Origin: Shouchella xiaoxiensis
Lineage (GTDB): Bacteria > Bacillota > Bacilli > Bacillales > Bacillaceae_D
Direction: 5' to 3'
DNA: 64,000 nucleotides
NCBI RefSeq assembly: GCF_016907895.1
Contig: NZ_JAFBCV010000006.1
Coordinates: 62,001 to 126,000 of the forward strand
Under the pieces are notes generated by a model that did not search any database, was not told where the DNA came from, and saw only the letters and a program-made list of their open reading frames with translations. Below, piece after piece: positions 39,422 to 48,567 of the stretch (within the stretch, counting starts at the first letter, position 1; the number at the start of each line of letters is the position of its first letter). The position numbers and the translations under genes are program-made.

Positions 39422-41170
39422 ATGAACGTGACGACGGAACGAATTCACCGATGGACGAAACAAAGGTTGAGAGAACATTTAAGCGTAGTTAAGGGAGAAC
39501 GACCACCAACGATTGTTCTGCAACAAGCAACGTATTTAAACCATGCAAGACGAAAATGGATTCAGGCAAACATATGGATTGCAGATGATCAAATCGTCTA
39601 CGTAGGAAACGACATGCCAGAAGTACTGGGTGATGCTGAGGTGGTGGACTGCTCCAATCAATATATTGTCCCGGGCTACATTGAACACCATGCACATCCG
39701 TTTCAATTATATAATCCCCACAGTCTAGCAAAGTATGCATCAGAGCGCGGAACGACAACGTTGATCAATGATAACCTTGTTTATTTTTTGAACTTAGAAA
39801 AAAAGAAAGCGCTTTCTTTAATTGAGAAATTAGAAGAATTGCCTACAACGATGTATTGGTGGACAAGGTACGATTCACAAACGGAATTATTGAAAGACGA
39901 GATGTTCTCAAATTCGAAGATTAAATCATGGCTTGAGCACCACCTAGTCGTTCAAGGCGGAGAATTGACCTCATGGCCGAAGGTGCTTCAAGGTGATGAT
40001 ACAACGCTACACTGGATGCAGGAAACAACGCGACTACGCAAGCCAATTGAAGGGCATTTACCAGGTGCTTCAGAAAAAACCTTGTCGCAAATGGCTTTAC
40101 TTGGTGTAACGTGTGACCATGAAGCAATTACAGGAGAAGAGGTCGTGCGCCGCCTTGACGTTGGTTATACGGTATCGTTAAGACATTCGTCCATTCGACC
40201 AGACTTGCCACGCCTTTTTGAAGAACTCAAGGAGCTTGGCGTTGATTATTTCGGACGTTGTTTAATGACAACAGATGGCTCGCCCCCTTCTTTTTATAAA
40301 GAGGGCGTGATGAATCAGTGTATTCAAATTGCCTTAGATGCAGGGTTAGACCCTGTTGATGCCTATGGAATGGCTACGTACTATGTTGCGCGCTATTACA
40401 ATGTTGATCATAAACTAGGGATGATTGCGCCTGGACGAATTGCGCATCTCAATTTCTTGTCTGCAAAAGACGCGCCGACACCAGTCAGCGTTCTTGCTAA
40501 AGGACAATGGGTTATGCGAGATGGGAAACCGGCTGAGCAAAAACAGCACTTCAAGTGGAGTGACTATGGCATTGGCCCTATTCATTTTGATTGGGATTTG
40601 AATGAAGACGATCTTCACTTCTCAATGCCAATGGGAATTGAAATGACGAATGCTGTCATTTTAAAACCCTATCAAACAATGCTTGAAACGGCGGCAAATG
40701 AATTGGCAACTGACCATGACGAATCGTTCTTTGCCATGATTGATAAAAAAGGTAAATGGCTGATTACAACTACATTAAAAGGTTTTGCTTCTTCTGTGAT
40801 GGGTCTGGCTAGTTCATACTCCTATACAGGCGATGTAATCCTTATTGGAAAATCAATTAAAGCAATGGTTCAAGCTTTTAATGAACTGAAGAAGCAAGGT
40901 GGAGGATTAATTCTTGTTGAAAACGATGAAGTAATTGATCGCATTCAGCTTCCGCTGCTGGGAATGATGTCTGATGCCCCAATGGAAGAAATTATGGAGC
41001 AGGAAGTTTCATTTGCAACCAAATTGCGCGAGCGTGGCTACAATCATGAAGATCCAATGTATAGCCTGCAATTTTTTTCTTCTACACACTTGCCTTATAT
41101 CCGAGTGACACAGCGGGGAATCTATGACGTCCGGAAGAAAAGAATTTTATTTCCTGCGATAATGAGGTAG
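39422..41170 (+). CDS. yerA: Adenine deaminase-like amidohydrolase YerA
   Basis: A 582-residue metal-dependent amidohydrolase resembling B. subtilis YerA. Metal-site candidates are YIEHHAHPF (HxH), EGHLPG, CDHEAITGEEVVRR and MTTDGSPP (Asp). The C-terminal adenine-deaminase-type domain includes a GGGLILVENDEVI stretch. The start is uncertain: GTG 39419, ATG 39422 and GTG 39428 are all possible and the ribosome binding site is weak. In B. subtilis yerA follows the purine operon, which agrees with this context. Substrate unproved. Confidence 0.82.
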   Translation: MNVTTERIHRWTKQRLREHLSVVKGERPPTIVLQQATYLNHARRKWIQANIWIADDQIVYVGNDMPEVLGDAEVVDCSNQYIVPGYIEHHAHPFQLYNPHSLAKYASERGTTTLINDNLVYFLNLEKKKALSLIEKLEELPTTMYWWTRYDSQTELLKDEMFSNSKIKSWLEHHLVVQGGELTSWPKVLQGDDTTLHWMQETTRLRKPIEGHLPGASEKTLSQMALLGVTCDHEAITGEEVVRRLDVGYTVSLRHSSIRPDLPRLFEELKELGVDYFGRCLMTTDGSPPSFYKEGVMNQCIQIALDAGLDPVDAYGMATYYVARYYNVDHKLGMIAPGRIAHLNFLSAKDAPTPVSVLAKGQWVMRDGKPAEQKQHFKWSDYGIGPIHFDWDLNEDDLHFSMPMGIEMTNAVILKPYQTMLETAANELATDHDESFFAMIDKKGKWLITTTLKGFASSVMGLASSYSYTGDVILIGKSIKAMVQAFNELKKQGGGLILVENDEVIDRIQLPLLGMMSDAPMEEIMEQEVSFATKLRERGYNHEDPMYSLQFFSSTHLPYIRVTQRGIYDVRKKRILFPAIMR

Positions 41171-41253
41171 AATGAAATTACTTTGGTGCTTTACCACTTT
41201 AAAAAATATCCGCATCGTAGAGATGGCACTCAACTCGAAAGGTGTGACATGAC

Positions 41254-41565
41254 GTGCAAATTAATAAATTACGAGGCAAAGAGCTAGATCAATTATTTCA
41301 TTCGATCTTGTCACTCAAAAATTTAGAAGAGGCGTATGAATTTTTTGATGACCTTTGCACGATTAATGAAATTCAATCACTCGCTCAACGGCTGGAAGTG
41401 GCACGTATGCTTCGTGATGGCTATACGTACCATAAGATTGAGACAGAAACAGGGGCGAGTACAGCAACAATATCAAGGGTAAAACGGTGCTTAAATTATG
41501 GAAATGATGGCTACCGGATGACGCTTGATCGAATTGAAGCTCAAGAAGAGCCACAAGATGTTTAA
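41254..41565 (+). CDS. yerC: TrpR-family DNA-binding protein YerC
   Basis: A 103-residue all-helical regulator of the TrpR/YerC family. The helix-turn-helix reads ARMLRDGYTYHKIETETGAS, followed by TATISRVKRCLNYGNDGY, the family signature. The start is GTG, after AAAGGTG. In B. subtilis yerC lies just before pcrB, but here about 12 kb of other genes intervene. Members of this family in Firmicutes have been linked to control of histidine metabolism; that role is carried over from family knowledge. Confidence 0.9.
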   Translation: MQINKLRGKELDQLFHSILSLKNLEEAYEFFDDLCTINEIQSLAQRLEVARMLRDGYTYHKIETETGASTATISRVKRCLNYGNDGYRMTLDRIEAQEEPQDV

Positions 41566-41601
41566 AGAAAAGGGATGCCACGGCTCCCTTTTCTTTTTTT
41601 T
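41565..41601 (+). terminator. Terminator after yerC
   Basis: AAGAAAAGGGA (41565-41575) pairs with TCCCTTTTCTT (41585-41595), followed by T6; the stem begins at the last base of the yerC stop codon. Confidence 0.85.
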
Positions 41602-41710
41602 CTGGACGAATGTTTGAATTTGAAAATCTGGCAATTAAGATATTGTTAAAAAGATGGATTCGCTCTCCACTTTCCGCTACAATAGACGATAAAAACAAAA
41701 GGGGCTAGCT

Positions 41711-43441
41711 ATGGGCGAATTTGATAGAGGGTTAAAGCAAAAGCTCAAGAGTGCAAGCAAAGTGGAAGCTTGCGATGTAGTATTGGTTAACGGAAAGATA
41801 GTTGATGTTTATACAAACTCAATTATTGAAGAAAATGTAGCCATTACTGCTGGCAAGATTGTCGGTATAGGTGAATATACAGATGCGAAGGAAGTTATTG
41901 ATGTTGGCGGAAGCTATATTTGTCCTGGTTTAATAGATGGTCATGTACATATTGAATCAGCGATGGTACGACCTGAAGATTTTGCCAGTGTTGTTTTAAC
42001 AAAAGGTGTAACGACTGTTATTGCAGATCCCCATGAGATTGCCAATGTCGCGGGGAGAGAAGCGGTTCATTATATGCTGGAAGCTTCAGCAAATCTGCCC
42101 CTTGATATTAAGATGATGATGCCGTCCAGTGTACCTGCAGCTGTTTTTGAGGAAAATGGAGCGACAATTACAAGTGCTGACATGAAAGACTCCATTCAAT
42201 CAGAACGTATATATGGCTTAGGGGAAGTGATGGACTACCCAGCAGTACTAGCAGGTGATCCAGAGATGCTCAAGAAGATTGAACTGGCAAGAGAGATGGG
42301 CCGAGTTGTTGATGGTCATGGGGCTGGTTTATCAATTGAAGCATTAAATGCGTATCGTGTCGCAGGAATTGAAAATGACCATGAGGCAGTCACGAAAGAA
42401 GAGGCCCTAAACCGTGTGAGGCGTGGTTTTTACGTGTTAATGCGCGAAGGAACCGCCGCTCGCGACATCGAGGCTTTGCTACCTGCTGTCACAGAGGCGA
42501 ATGCCAGACGGTTTGCTTTTTCAACAGATGATAAGCATTTAGATGATTTAATGGAAGAAGGAAGTATCGACTTTAATGTGCGGAAGGCGATTCAGCTTGG
42601 GATGGACCCGCTTCAAGCGATTCAGATTGGAACGCTAAATGCAGCGGAGTGTTTTCGCTTAACCGAAAAAGGTGCCATTGCTCCTGGAAAAGAAGCGACG
42701 TTATTGCTTGTCTCCGATCTACATTCCTTTGAGGTCGAACAAGTCTATGTAAAAGGTGAGCTAGTGGCGGAAGCTGGTGTATTAACCAACCCTTTACGCC
42801 CTCATGTTCCGGTTCCAGAATTTTTGCGAAACAGTATGAACGTCAAACCTTTTGGGGCAGATAGACTAAACCTTAAGCTTAAAAACGCGAAGGAAGCGTA
42901 TGTTATTGAAGCTCAATTAGGGTCCATTATAACAAAAAAGCAAATCGAGCCAGTTGACTCCGATAACAATCTCTTTAAGCCAGGTTCAGGTCATTTGAAG
43001 TTGGTTGTAGCTGAGCGCCATAAAAATCGAGGAACAATTGGCGTCGGAATTTGCAAAGGTCTCCCTTTTAAAAAAGGGGCAATTGTTTCTACAGTAGCCC
43101 ATGACTCTCATAATATTATTGCTTGTGGAGCAGATGACGAGAGTCTCTATCATGCGATTGATCACGTAACGTCAATCGGTGGCGGTATGGCTGTCATCTC
43201 AGGAAATGAAGTACTCGCTTCCATGCCGCTGCAAGTAGGCGGGTTAATGTCAATTGAACCAGTAGAAACGGTTAAACGACAGTTAAACCAGTTACAACAA
43301 GCATTGGTTAAGCTAGGTTATACTGAAAAAATTGATCCTTTCTTGACGCTGGCGTTTCTTGCTTTACCGGTCATTCCAGCTCTAAAACTAACATCTAAGG
43401 GGCTATTTGATGTGGAAACGTTCACGTTTGTTGAGCAATAA
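41711..43441 (+). CDS. adeC: Adenine deaminase
   Basis: Deaminates adenine to hypoxanthine in purine salvage. The 576-residue protein has the N-terminal beta-sandwich, then the metal-site segments [52 protein letters not shown] and [11 protein letters not shown], and a C-terminal domain with [10 protein letters not shown] and [13 protein letters not shown]. These are diagnostic for bacterial Ade/AdeC. The ATG follows AAAGGGG. It is flanked by terminators on both sides, so it is monocistronic. The hypoxanthine product links it to the pur operon. Confidence 0.95.
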   Translation: MGEFDRGLKQKLKSASKVEACDVVLVNGKIVDVYTNSIIEENVAITAGKIVGIGEYTDAKEVIDVGGSYICPGLIDGHVHIESAMVRPEDFASVVLTKGVTTVIADPHEIANVAGREAVHYMLEASANLPLDIKMMMPSSVPAAVFEENGATITSADMKDSIQSERIYGLGEVMDYPAVLAGDPEMLKKIELAREMGRVVDGHGAGLSIEALNAYRVAGIENDHEAVTKEEALNRVRRGFYVLMREGTAARDIEALLPAVTEANARRFAFSTDDKHLDDLMEEGSIDFNVRKAIQLGMDPLQAIQIGTLNAAECFRLTEKGAIAPGKEATLLLVSDLHSFEVEQVYVKGELVAEAGVLTNPLRPHVPVPEFLRNSMNVKPFGADRLNLKLKNAKEAYVIEAQLGSIITKKQIEPVDSDNNLFKPGSGHLKLVVAERHKNRGTIGVGICKGLPFKKGAIVSTVAHDSHNIIACGADDESLYHAIDHVTSIGGGMAVISGNEVLASMPLQVGGLMSIEPVETVKRQLNQLQQALVKLGYTEKIDPFLTLAFLALPVIPALKLTSKGLFDVETFTFVEQ

Positions 43442-43474
43442 AAAAAGGCTGGTGCCACGGCACCAGCCTTTTTT
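43441..43474. terminator. Bidirectional terminator
   Basis: AAAAAAGGCTGGTGCC and GGCACCAGCCTTTTTT form a near-perfect symmetrical hairpin with A and T runs on either side, separating adeC from the convergent penicillin acylase gene. Confidence 0.92.
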
Positions 43475-45875
43475 AATTGGGGACTAAGTTCAGTTGATCG
43501 CTATTCTCGCGGTACGTAGCGGGGTCTATTGAGGTGATGTGATAATCACCATCGACCCAAGCTTCACGTTGGGAGTGATAGGAGTCACTCGTGACGTGGC
43601 CAGATTGTCCAGGTCCAACAAGGTGATAGGTTTCATTTAAGTTGGCTAAATCCATCACACCACGCCAGCCAGCGCCGTTCGTCACAATCCCCGTTTCGCT
43701 ATTGTAACTCGCTGCTTTGACCGTTATGCGGCTTCCGTCAGCAGGGAGGGGAGTTGCATTGAATAAATAGTTAAGCGGACTAATAGCAGCTAGAGGATGG
43801 TTGAACAGTACTTGGTGGAACTCGCCCCAGACCCATTCATTTGGATCATCTCCTTGCAATTCCGTTGCTCGTGCGACGGCTTCCTTAAAGCTGCTTGTCG
43901 TCAAGGCTTCCAGTCCTCCGGCTTTCTCAATCCATGCACCGGTTGAGCCCTCAGCAGCATCTCGCAGCATTTCATCAACAATGTTTGCCCTTCCTTCAAA
44001 TAAATCATATAGCTCCTCGGGAATGTGCTCGTCAAATAGCTGGCTTGTTAAACCGTCCATCCATAAGTGAAACAGAAGCGGACCGGATTCATCGCGTCCA
44101 TCGATCTGATTCCAATTTTTAAGCATCGTAAGAGCATTTGTTTCTAGATCGTTTAGCTCAGAATTAGTAAGGGCATTCGTTAATAACGGCACAAACTCAG
44201 TTGCTTGTAAATTGACCGCATCCATTTGCAATGCCTGCATATCTTCAACAGTGTGGTCATCATTTGCATAAAGGACGTCAACAATGCGCTGATGTCGGTA
44301 AGGTTGAGCCCAAGAGTGTGTTAGATGATAGGGATAATCATCGTCCGTAATTTGATTGTTTGCCGTAGAGATAATTCCGGAATCTGGATTGATAATGGTC
44401 GGTAATTCATCCCATGGGATATAACCTTGCCATGCATAGCTAGAGTCCCAGCCTGGAACAGGTAAAAGAGCATCATCCCCCTCTGGACGAATCGGGATAT
44501 GACCATTTGCACGATAGGCAATCGTTCCATCGGTGCTTGCGAAGACAAAGTTTTGAGCAGGAGCCTGAAAGTGTCTTAAGGCTTCCTCGAAAGACTCCCA
44601 ATTGGTTGCGCGATTAAAACCCATAACCGCTTTGAGTTCGGTCGTAGCCTCATGCGCTGTCCAGCGCATCGATAAAGCGTATTCTTCATCTTCGGCTAAC
44701 TCGGCATAATCAGATAATAAGGGTCCATTTTCAGTAATGACAATTTCGTGCATGACAGGTTCTTCACCAGAAACGAGTATTTCTTCTGTAATGACCTCCG
44801 CTTCAACCCATTCATCATCATATAAAAACTGATGAGGATCTTCTGGATGACGTTGTTCAAAATAGAGCTGTTGAACATCTGGCCCAACGTTTGCTACACC
44901 CCATGCAATGGACTCGTTTGAACCAAGAATAATACCTGGAACTCCGGCAAATATGACACCTGTTACATTTACAGATGGTGAAGAAAGATGCGTCTCATAC
45001 CATATACTAGGTGTCGCTAATCCGAGATGTGGGTCATCGGCGAGCATGGGCTGACCAGATGCGGTTCGATCACCTGATAATACCCAGTTGTTGCTTCCTG
45101 AAAAAGGATGAGGCAAGTACTCGCTTGTTTGCGCAAATGCTTCTTCGATGTCAACTTCAATTGACTGGGCGAGCTCTAGTATGACTGGTCCTTCTTCAGG
45201 ATACACAGGCATGAGCTCAAGCGCCTCTTCTTCACTTAATTGCTGTGAGGCCCAATAGCGAAAAGCTTGTCCTTGCCAGTTGCCACCGAGATCATAAGCC
45301 ATAAATTTGCCAATGGTCAATGAGTCTAACGGTTCCCACGGAGTCGGTTCGTATCCTGCTAAACGAAATTCGAGCGGGAGTTCGCCAGCGTCAATTGCTT
45401 GATTCATAAAGGCGTTTACACCGTCTGCGTAAGCTTGTAAATACGAGTACGTTTCAGCATCGTAGGCATCAATAGAGGCCTCGGCGGCTCGGCGTAAGCC
45501 AAATGTCCGAAAGAATTTATCCTGATCCAGCATCGAAGAACCAATAACCTCAGCTAATTGCCCAGAAGCTTGTCGGCGACTTAAATCCATTTGAAACAAA
45601 CGATCTTGTGCAGTGACGTATCCTTGCGCAAAATATAAATCTTGATCGGTCTCTGCTTCAATATGAGGGACACCTTGGTTGTCACGGTAAACGGCCACTT
45701 CAGCATTTAACCCGGGCACTGTTCGTTCACCAGACGTTTGTGGTAAGGGCTTTTTTACTTGTAGATAGGCCCAAATGCCTACGCCAATCGCTAGGATTAA
45801 AATAGCGGCAATCGTTATGAGAAGAATGCGCTTAATCGGTATCTTCTTTTTCGGTCGTTGTTGTACAGTTTCCAT
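43473..45875 (-). CDS. Penicillin acylase family protein (membrane-anchored Ntn hydrolase)
   Basis: An 800-residue Ntn-hydrolase precursor that would self-cleave into alpha and beta chains. It has a basic N-terminus and an uncleaved-looking membrane segment (about residues 15-36), then VYRDNQGVPHIEAETDQDLYF and AQGYVTAQDRLFQMDLSRRQ. The autoproteolysis site is FSGSNNWVLSG, with Ser261 as the catalytic N-terminus of the beta chain. The start at 45875 (METVQQRPKKK) is chosen because the upstream extension has no family character, although the ribosome binding site (TAAGG) is close. Natural substrates may be acyl-homoserine lactones or N-acyl compounds; not determined here. Confidence 0.88.
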   Translation of the reverse strand: METVQQRPKKKIPIKRILLITIAAILILAIGVGIWAYLQVKKPLPQTSGERTVPGLNAEVAVYRDNQGVPHIEAETDQDLYFAQGYVTAQDRLFQMDLSRRQASGQLAEVIGSSMLDQDKFFRTFGLRRAAEASIDAYDAETYSYLQAYADGVNAFMNQAIDAGELPLEFRLAGYEPTPWEPLDSLTIGKFMAYDLGGNWQGQAFRYWASQQLSEEEALELMPVYPEEGPVILELAQSIEVDIEEAFAQTSEYLPHPFSGSNNWVLSGDRTASGQPMLADDPHLGLATPSIWYETHLSSPSVNVTGVIFAGVPGIILGSNESIAWGVANVGPDVQQLYFEQRHPEDPHQFLYDDEWVEAEVITEEILVSGEEPVMHEIVITENGPLLSDYAELAEDEEYALSMRWTAHEATTELKAVMGFNRATNWESFEEALRHFQAPAQNFVFASTDGTIAYRANGHIPIRPEGDDALLPVPGWDSSYAWQGYIPWDELPTIINPDSGIISTANNQITDDDYPYHLTHSWAQPYRHQRIVDVLYANDDHTVEDMQALQMDAVNLQATEFVPLLTNALTNSELNDLETNALTMLKNWNQIDGRDESGPLLFHLWMDGLTSQLFDEHIPEELYDLFEGRANIVDEMLRDAAEGSTGAWIEKAGGLEALTTSSFKEAVARATELQGDDPNEWVWGEFHQVLFNHPLAAISPLNYLFNATPLPADGSRITVKAASYNSETGIVTNGAGWRGVMDLANLNETYHLVGPGQSGHVTSDSYHSQREAWVDGDYHITSIDPATYRENSDQLNLVPN

Positions 45876-45915
45876 CTTCCTTACATTCCCCCTGTCTATC
45901 TGCTTTTTCTCTAGT

Positions 45916-45929
45916 GGCAAACGCTTACA
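45916..45929. promoter_or_regulatory. Possible CcpA (cre) site
   Basis: GGCAAACGCTTACA differs at one position from the cre consensus TGNAANCGNTTNCA. It lies 41 bp upstream of the penicillin acylase start and also upstream of the divergent epimerase-like gene, so either could be under carbon catabolite control. Confidence 0.4.
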
Positions 45930-46035
45930 CCAATACATTCGGAAATGAAGCGTTATATTCCTGCCTTTATTGTTTGCATTTTTTTCCTCGTCGTTCATAC
46001 TGAAGACAAACAATGGCATAAAGGGTGTGAATCGT

Positions 46036-46911
46036 GTGATTATCATTGAGAACGAACACTTACTAGTTGAAATTGCGAATAAAGGAGCGGAAATTCGTCG
46101 GATCTGGCATAAGAAGAGGGAACGGAATGTGATGTGGAGTGGCGACCCGGCTTATTGGAGCCGGACAGCACCAACGTTATTCCCGATTGTCGGAAAACTG
46201 AAAGACAATACGTATCACCATGAAGGCTTCGACTATGAATTGCCTCAGCACGGTTTCTTACGAGATCAAACGTTTGTGACGAACACATTAAAGCAAGAAG
46301 AAATTACGCTACACTTCGAGTCATCGGATCAGTTTGCTTCTGTATATCCCTTTGAATTTACTGTTTTTGTTACATATCGTTTAGAAGAGGATCGAGTTAA
46401 GGTTGAGTGGAAAGTTGTAAATGATAACGACCGGCCGATGCATTTTTCAATTGGTGCTCATCCAGCCTTTGCCCTGCCTTTTCAAGAAGGAGAAGCAGTA
46501 GAAGATTACGAGCTTTTGCTTGATGTGACAGACCAAACACAGCAATACGAAATCAGCGAAGGTTATGTGCTTAAAAAAGAATTACAGGAAATAAATCCAA
46601 CTCTTGATGTGAAAAGTGGGCTATTTGCGAACGATGCTTTAATTTATGAAGGGGTGGAACAGATTATCCTGCAATCAAAGAAGGATAGCAGTCAGCGTAT
46701 CAGTGTGAGCTTTCCAAACTTTCCGTTCGTTGGCATTTGGTCGCCTTACAATAAGGAAGAAGGAACAATGGCGCCATTTGTATGTATTGAACCTTGGTAC
46801 GGAATAGCTGATTTAGCTGATGCAAGCGGCGTATTAATTGAAAAGAAAGGCATTCAAACGCTTGCTGAAAGAGACTCGTTTCAAGCAAGTTATCAGATGA
46901 AATTTGAATAA
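46036..46911 (+). CDS. Aldose 1-epimerase family protein (LacX/YphB-like)
   Basis: A 291-residue galactose-mutarotase-fold protein. Typical elements are the N-terminal IENEHLLVEIANKGAEIRRI, APTLFPIVGKLKDN, LPQHGFLRDQTF (catalytic His region), SIGAHPAFALPF (second His) and CIEPWYGIAD (catalytic Glu). The GTG at 46036 has AAGGGTG eight bases upstream and gives the family N-terminus. It is divergent from the penicillin acylase gene and ends in a hairpin. It may act on a phosphorylated or free hexose; substrate unknown. Confidence 0.85.
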   Translation: MIIIENEHLLVEIANKGAEIRRIWHKKRERNVMWSGDPAYWSRTAPTLFPIVGKLKDNTYHHEGFDYELPQHGFLRDQTFVTNTLKQEEITLHFESSDQFASVYPFEFTVFVTYRLEEDRVKVEWKVVNDNDRPMHFSIGAHPAFALPFQEGEAVEDYELLLDVTDQTQQYEISEGYVLKKELQEINPTLDVKSGLFANDALIYEGVEQIILQSKKDSSQRISVSFPNFPFVGIWSPYNKEEGTMAPFVCIEPWYGIADLADASGVLIEKKGIQTLAERDSFQASYQMKFE

Positions 46912-46923
46912 GCAAGTTTCTTT

Positions 46924-46951
46924 CCTTAGAGCAATTGCTCTAGGGTTTTTA
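46924..46951 (+). terminator. Terminator after epimerase-like gene
   Basis: TAGAGCAATTGCTCTA is a self-complementary 16-mer followed by GGGTTTTTATTT, 14 bp downstream of the stop codon. Confidence 0.7.
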
Positions 46952-47037
46952 TTTGACATGATTTTGTCACTTTTAAACATAGGAATCAGTTGATAAAAAC
47001 AGAATATTTCATATATATAAGTGAGGAGGCAGGGCAG

Positions 47038-47202
47038 ATGATCTTTTATGAAATAGAGTGTCTAACATGTAAACAGCGTGTGAGAATTGAGGAAGGGACT
47101 AAGCTTTATAAGCAGTATAAGGAAAACCCAAATGAACGCAGAATGTGCCAAGATTGCGTAGAGAAGATTGAACGAGATGCAAAAAAACAGCTGATGGGAT
47201 GA
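47038..47202 (+). CDS. YlaI/DUF2197-like zinc-ribbon protein (54 aa)
   Basis: A 54-residue protein beginning MIFYEIECLTCKQRVRIEEG and ending with RRMCQDCVEKIERDAKKQL. Two CxxC pairs (Cys8/Cys11 and Cys37/Cys40) would bind one zinc. The spacing and the TKLYKQYKENP segment resemble the YlaI/DUF2197 family of Bacillus. The ATG at 47038 is nine bases after GAGGAGG; the frame extends upstream but without a start signal. A hairpin follows. Function unknown. Confidence 0.75.
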   Translation: MIFYEIECLTCKQRVRIEEGTKLYKQYKENPNERRMCQDCVEKIERDAKKQLMG

Positions 47203-47237
47203 AAAGGATGTGAAGCAAGTGCTCACATCCTTTTTTG
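47203..47237. terminator. Bidirectional terminator
   Basis: AAAGGATGTGAAGCA and TGCTCACATCCTTTTTT form a stem between the zinc-ribbon gene and the convergent HMG-CoA lyase gene. Confidence 0.82.
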
Positions 47238-47239
47238 TG

Positions 47240-48142
47240 TTAGATAGCTGTTAGGTCTGACGTTTTTCCTGCTTTCATAACCATGCCAGGAAGCGATTTT
47301 GGAAACCAGCGCTCTACTGCTTGGGCTGCTTTAATGAGTGTATCCAATTCAATCCCCGTATCAATGTCTATCTCGTGAAACATATGGACGAGATCTTCGG
47401 TACATACATTTCCAACAGCGAGAGGTGCATAAGGACAACCACCAAGGCCCCCTAAAGAGGCATCAAAATGGCGCACGCCTGCTTCGTAGCCTGCTAGAGC
47501 GTTTGCAAGTGCAAGTCCACGCGTGTTGTGAAAATGAAGTCCGAGCTCAAGATCACTGCCGAACTGGTGAAACAATTGCCCGACAAGCTTTTTTACTTGA
47601 TAAGGATTGGCCATTCCTGTTGTATCGCCTAAGACAATCTTTGTCGCTCCTGCTAGTAAAAACTGTTCAGTCATATCCAACACTTTTTTTGGAGCGACTG
47701 TTCCACTAAATGGACAACCAAAGGATGTCGCTAAAATGGCGGTAACAGGCAGGTGCGATCGGGCTTCCTCCACACTTGGCAACAAGTCAGCCAGACCATC
47801 TTGCACAGAGCGCTTTGAATTTTTTTCATTAAACGCATCACTAACCGCCATCGAAACATGCAGATGGGTAATAGATGTTTGAAGAGCGCGATCAATTCCG
47901 CGCTCGTTTAATGCAAGACCAGCTACAGCAATGTTTTTAGGTCGAGTGGTCCATTGTGAGAGGACGTCTTCTGCATCGGCCATGGCAGGAACAAGTTTAG
48001 GATGCACAAAAGAAACCGCTTCCAATTGGGTGATCCCGGAAGAAACCAATTGCTCAAGCATTTCCACCTTTTGTGCAGTTGAAAGAAGTGTTTTTTCATT
48101 TTGTAGACCATCGCGAACGCCTACTTCAAAAATGTTAACCAT
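47240..48142 (-). CDS. mvaB: Hydroxymethylglutaryl-CoA lyase (YngG/MvaB-like)
   Basis: A 300-residue TIM-barrel enzyme that cleaves HMG-CoA to acetyl-CoA and acetoacetate, the last step of leucine catabolism. Landmarks are FEVGVRDGLQNEK (metal Asp), EAVSFVHPKLVPAMADAEDV, LGDTTGMANP, LHFHNTRGLALANA (metal His pair) and GGLGGCPYAP..GNVCTEDLV with the catalytic Cys. AAAGGAG precedes the ATG. The other leucine-degradation genes are not in this window, so it stands alone here. Confidence 0.92.
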   Translation of the reverse strand: MVNIFEVGVRDGLQNEKTLLSTAQKVEMLEQLVSSGITQLEAVSFVHPKLVPAMADAEDVLSQWTTRPKNIAVAGLALNERGIDRALQTSITHLHVSMAVSDAFNEKNSKRSVQDGLADLLPSVEEARSHLPVTAILATSFGCPFSGTVAPKKVLDMTEQFLLAGATKIVLGDTTGMANPYQVKKLVGQLFHQFGSDLELGLHFHNTRGLALANALAGYEAGVRHFDASLGGLGGCPYAPLAVGNVCTEDLVHMFHEIDIDTGIELDTLIKAAQAVERWFPKSLPGMVMKAGKTSDLTAI

Positions 48143-48206
48143 ACGTAAGCTCCTTTACTACCGTTTCCTAAACTATATCATACTGACCTTTTTTGCGTTG
48201 GATAAT

Positions 48207-48245
48207 AAAAAAAGCCAAAAGAATGCGATTGCGGCATCTTTTGGC
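48207..48245 (-). terminator. Terminator after small membrane protein gene
   Basis: On the minus strand GCCAAAAGA (plus 48237-48245) pairs with its complement at 48214-48222 and is followed by a seven-T run; a hairpin loop of 14 nt separates the arms. Confidence 0.8.
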
Positions 48246-48251
48246 TTGTCT

Positions 48252-48542
48252 TTACACTTGCATAGCTAAGTAGCGAAAAAACGTAACGGCGGAGACAACA
48301 ATCATTGCAATTAAATAAATGATAGATAAGCGGCGTTCACGATTATCGGTTGTCCGTAAAGCTTGCAGAATGAGTAGGGCAACGAGAACAATATTTAAAA
48401 GTGAAACAAGAAAGAATGGAAAAATACTTTCATATAAAGTTTGCGAAGCAATCCCTACAATATTCACTACCGCAACTAAAACAAATAGCCACATATAAAC
48501 CATCATGATAAATGAAGGACGTTCTTTTTTTGATTGAGACAT
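48252..48542 (-). CDS. Small membrane protein of unknown function (96 aa)
   Basis: A 96-residue protein with three hydrophobic segments (about residues 14-33, 40-61 and 75-92) and a basic N-terminus MSQSKKERPSF. The start at 48542 is supported by AAAGGAG upstream. It lies 25 bp downstream of the MATE exporter on the same strand and shares a terminator, so the two are probably co-transcribed. No family recognised. Confidence 0.65.
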   Translation of the reverse strand: MSQSKKERPSFIMMVYMWLFVLVAVVNIVGIASQTLYESIFPFFLVSLLNIVLVALLILQALRTTDNRERRLSIIYLIAMIVVSAVTFFRYLAMQV

Positions 48543-48567
48543 AATTTCTAAACTCCTTTTATGTTCA

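Noticed and set aside
46990-47037. 16-residue N-terminal extension of the small zinc-ribbon gene
   Set aside because: The ribosome binding site GAGGAGG lies inside the extension and the family-like N-terminus begins at 47038.
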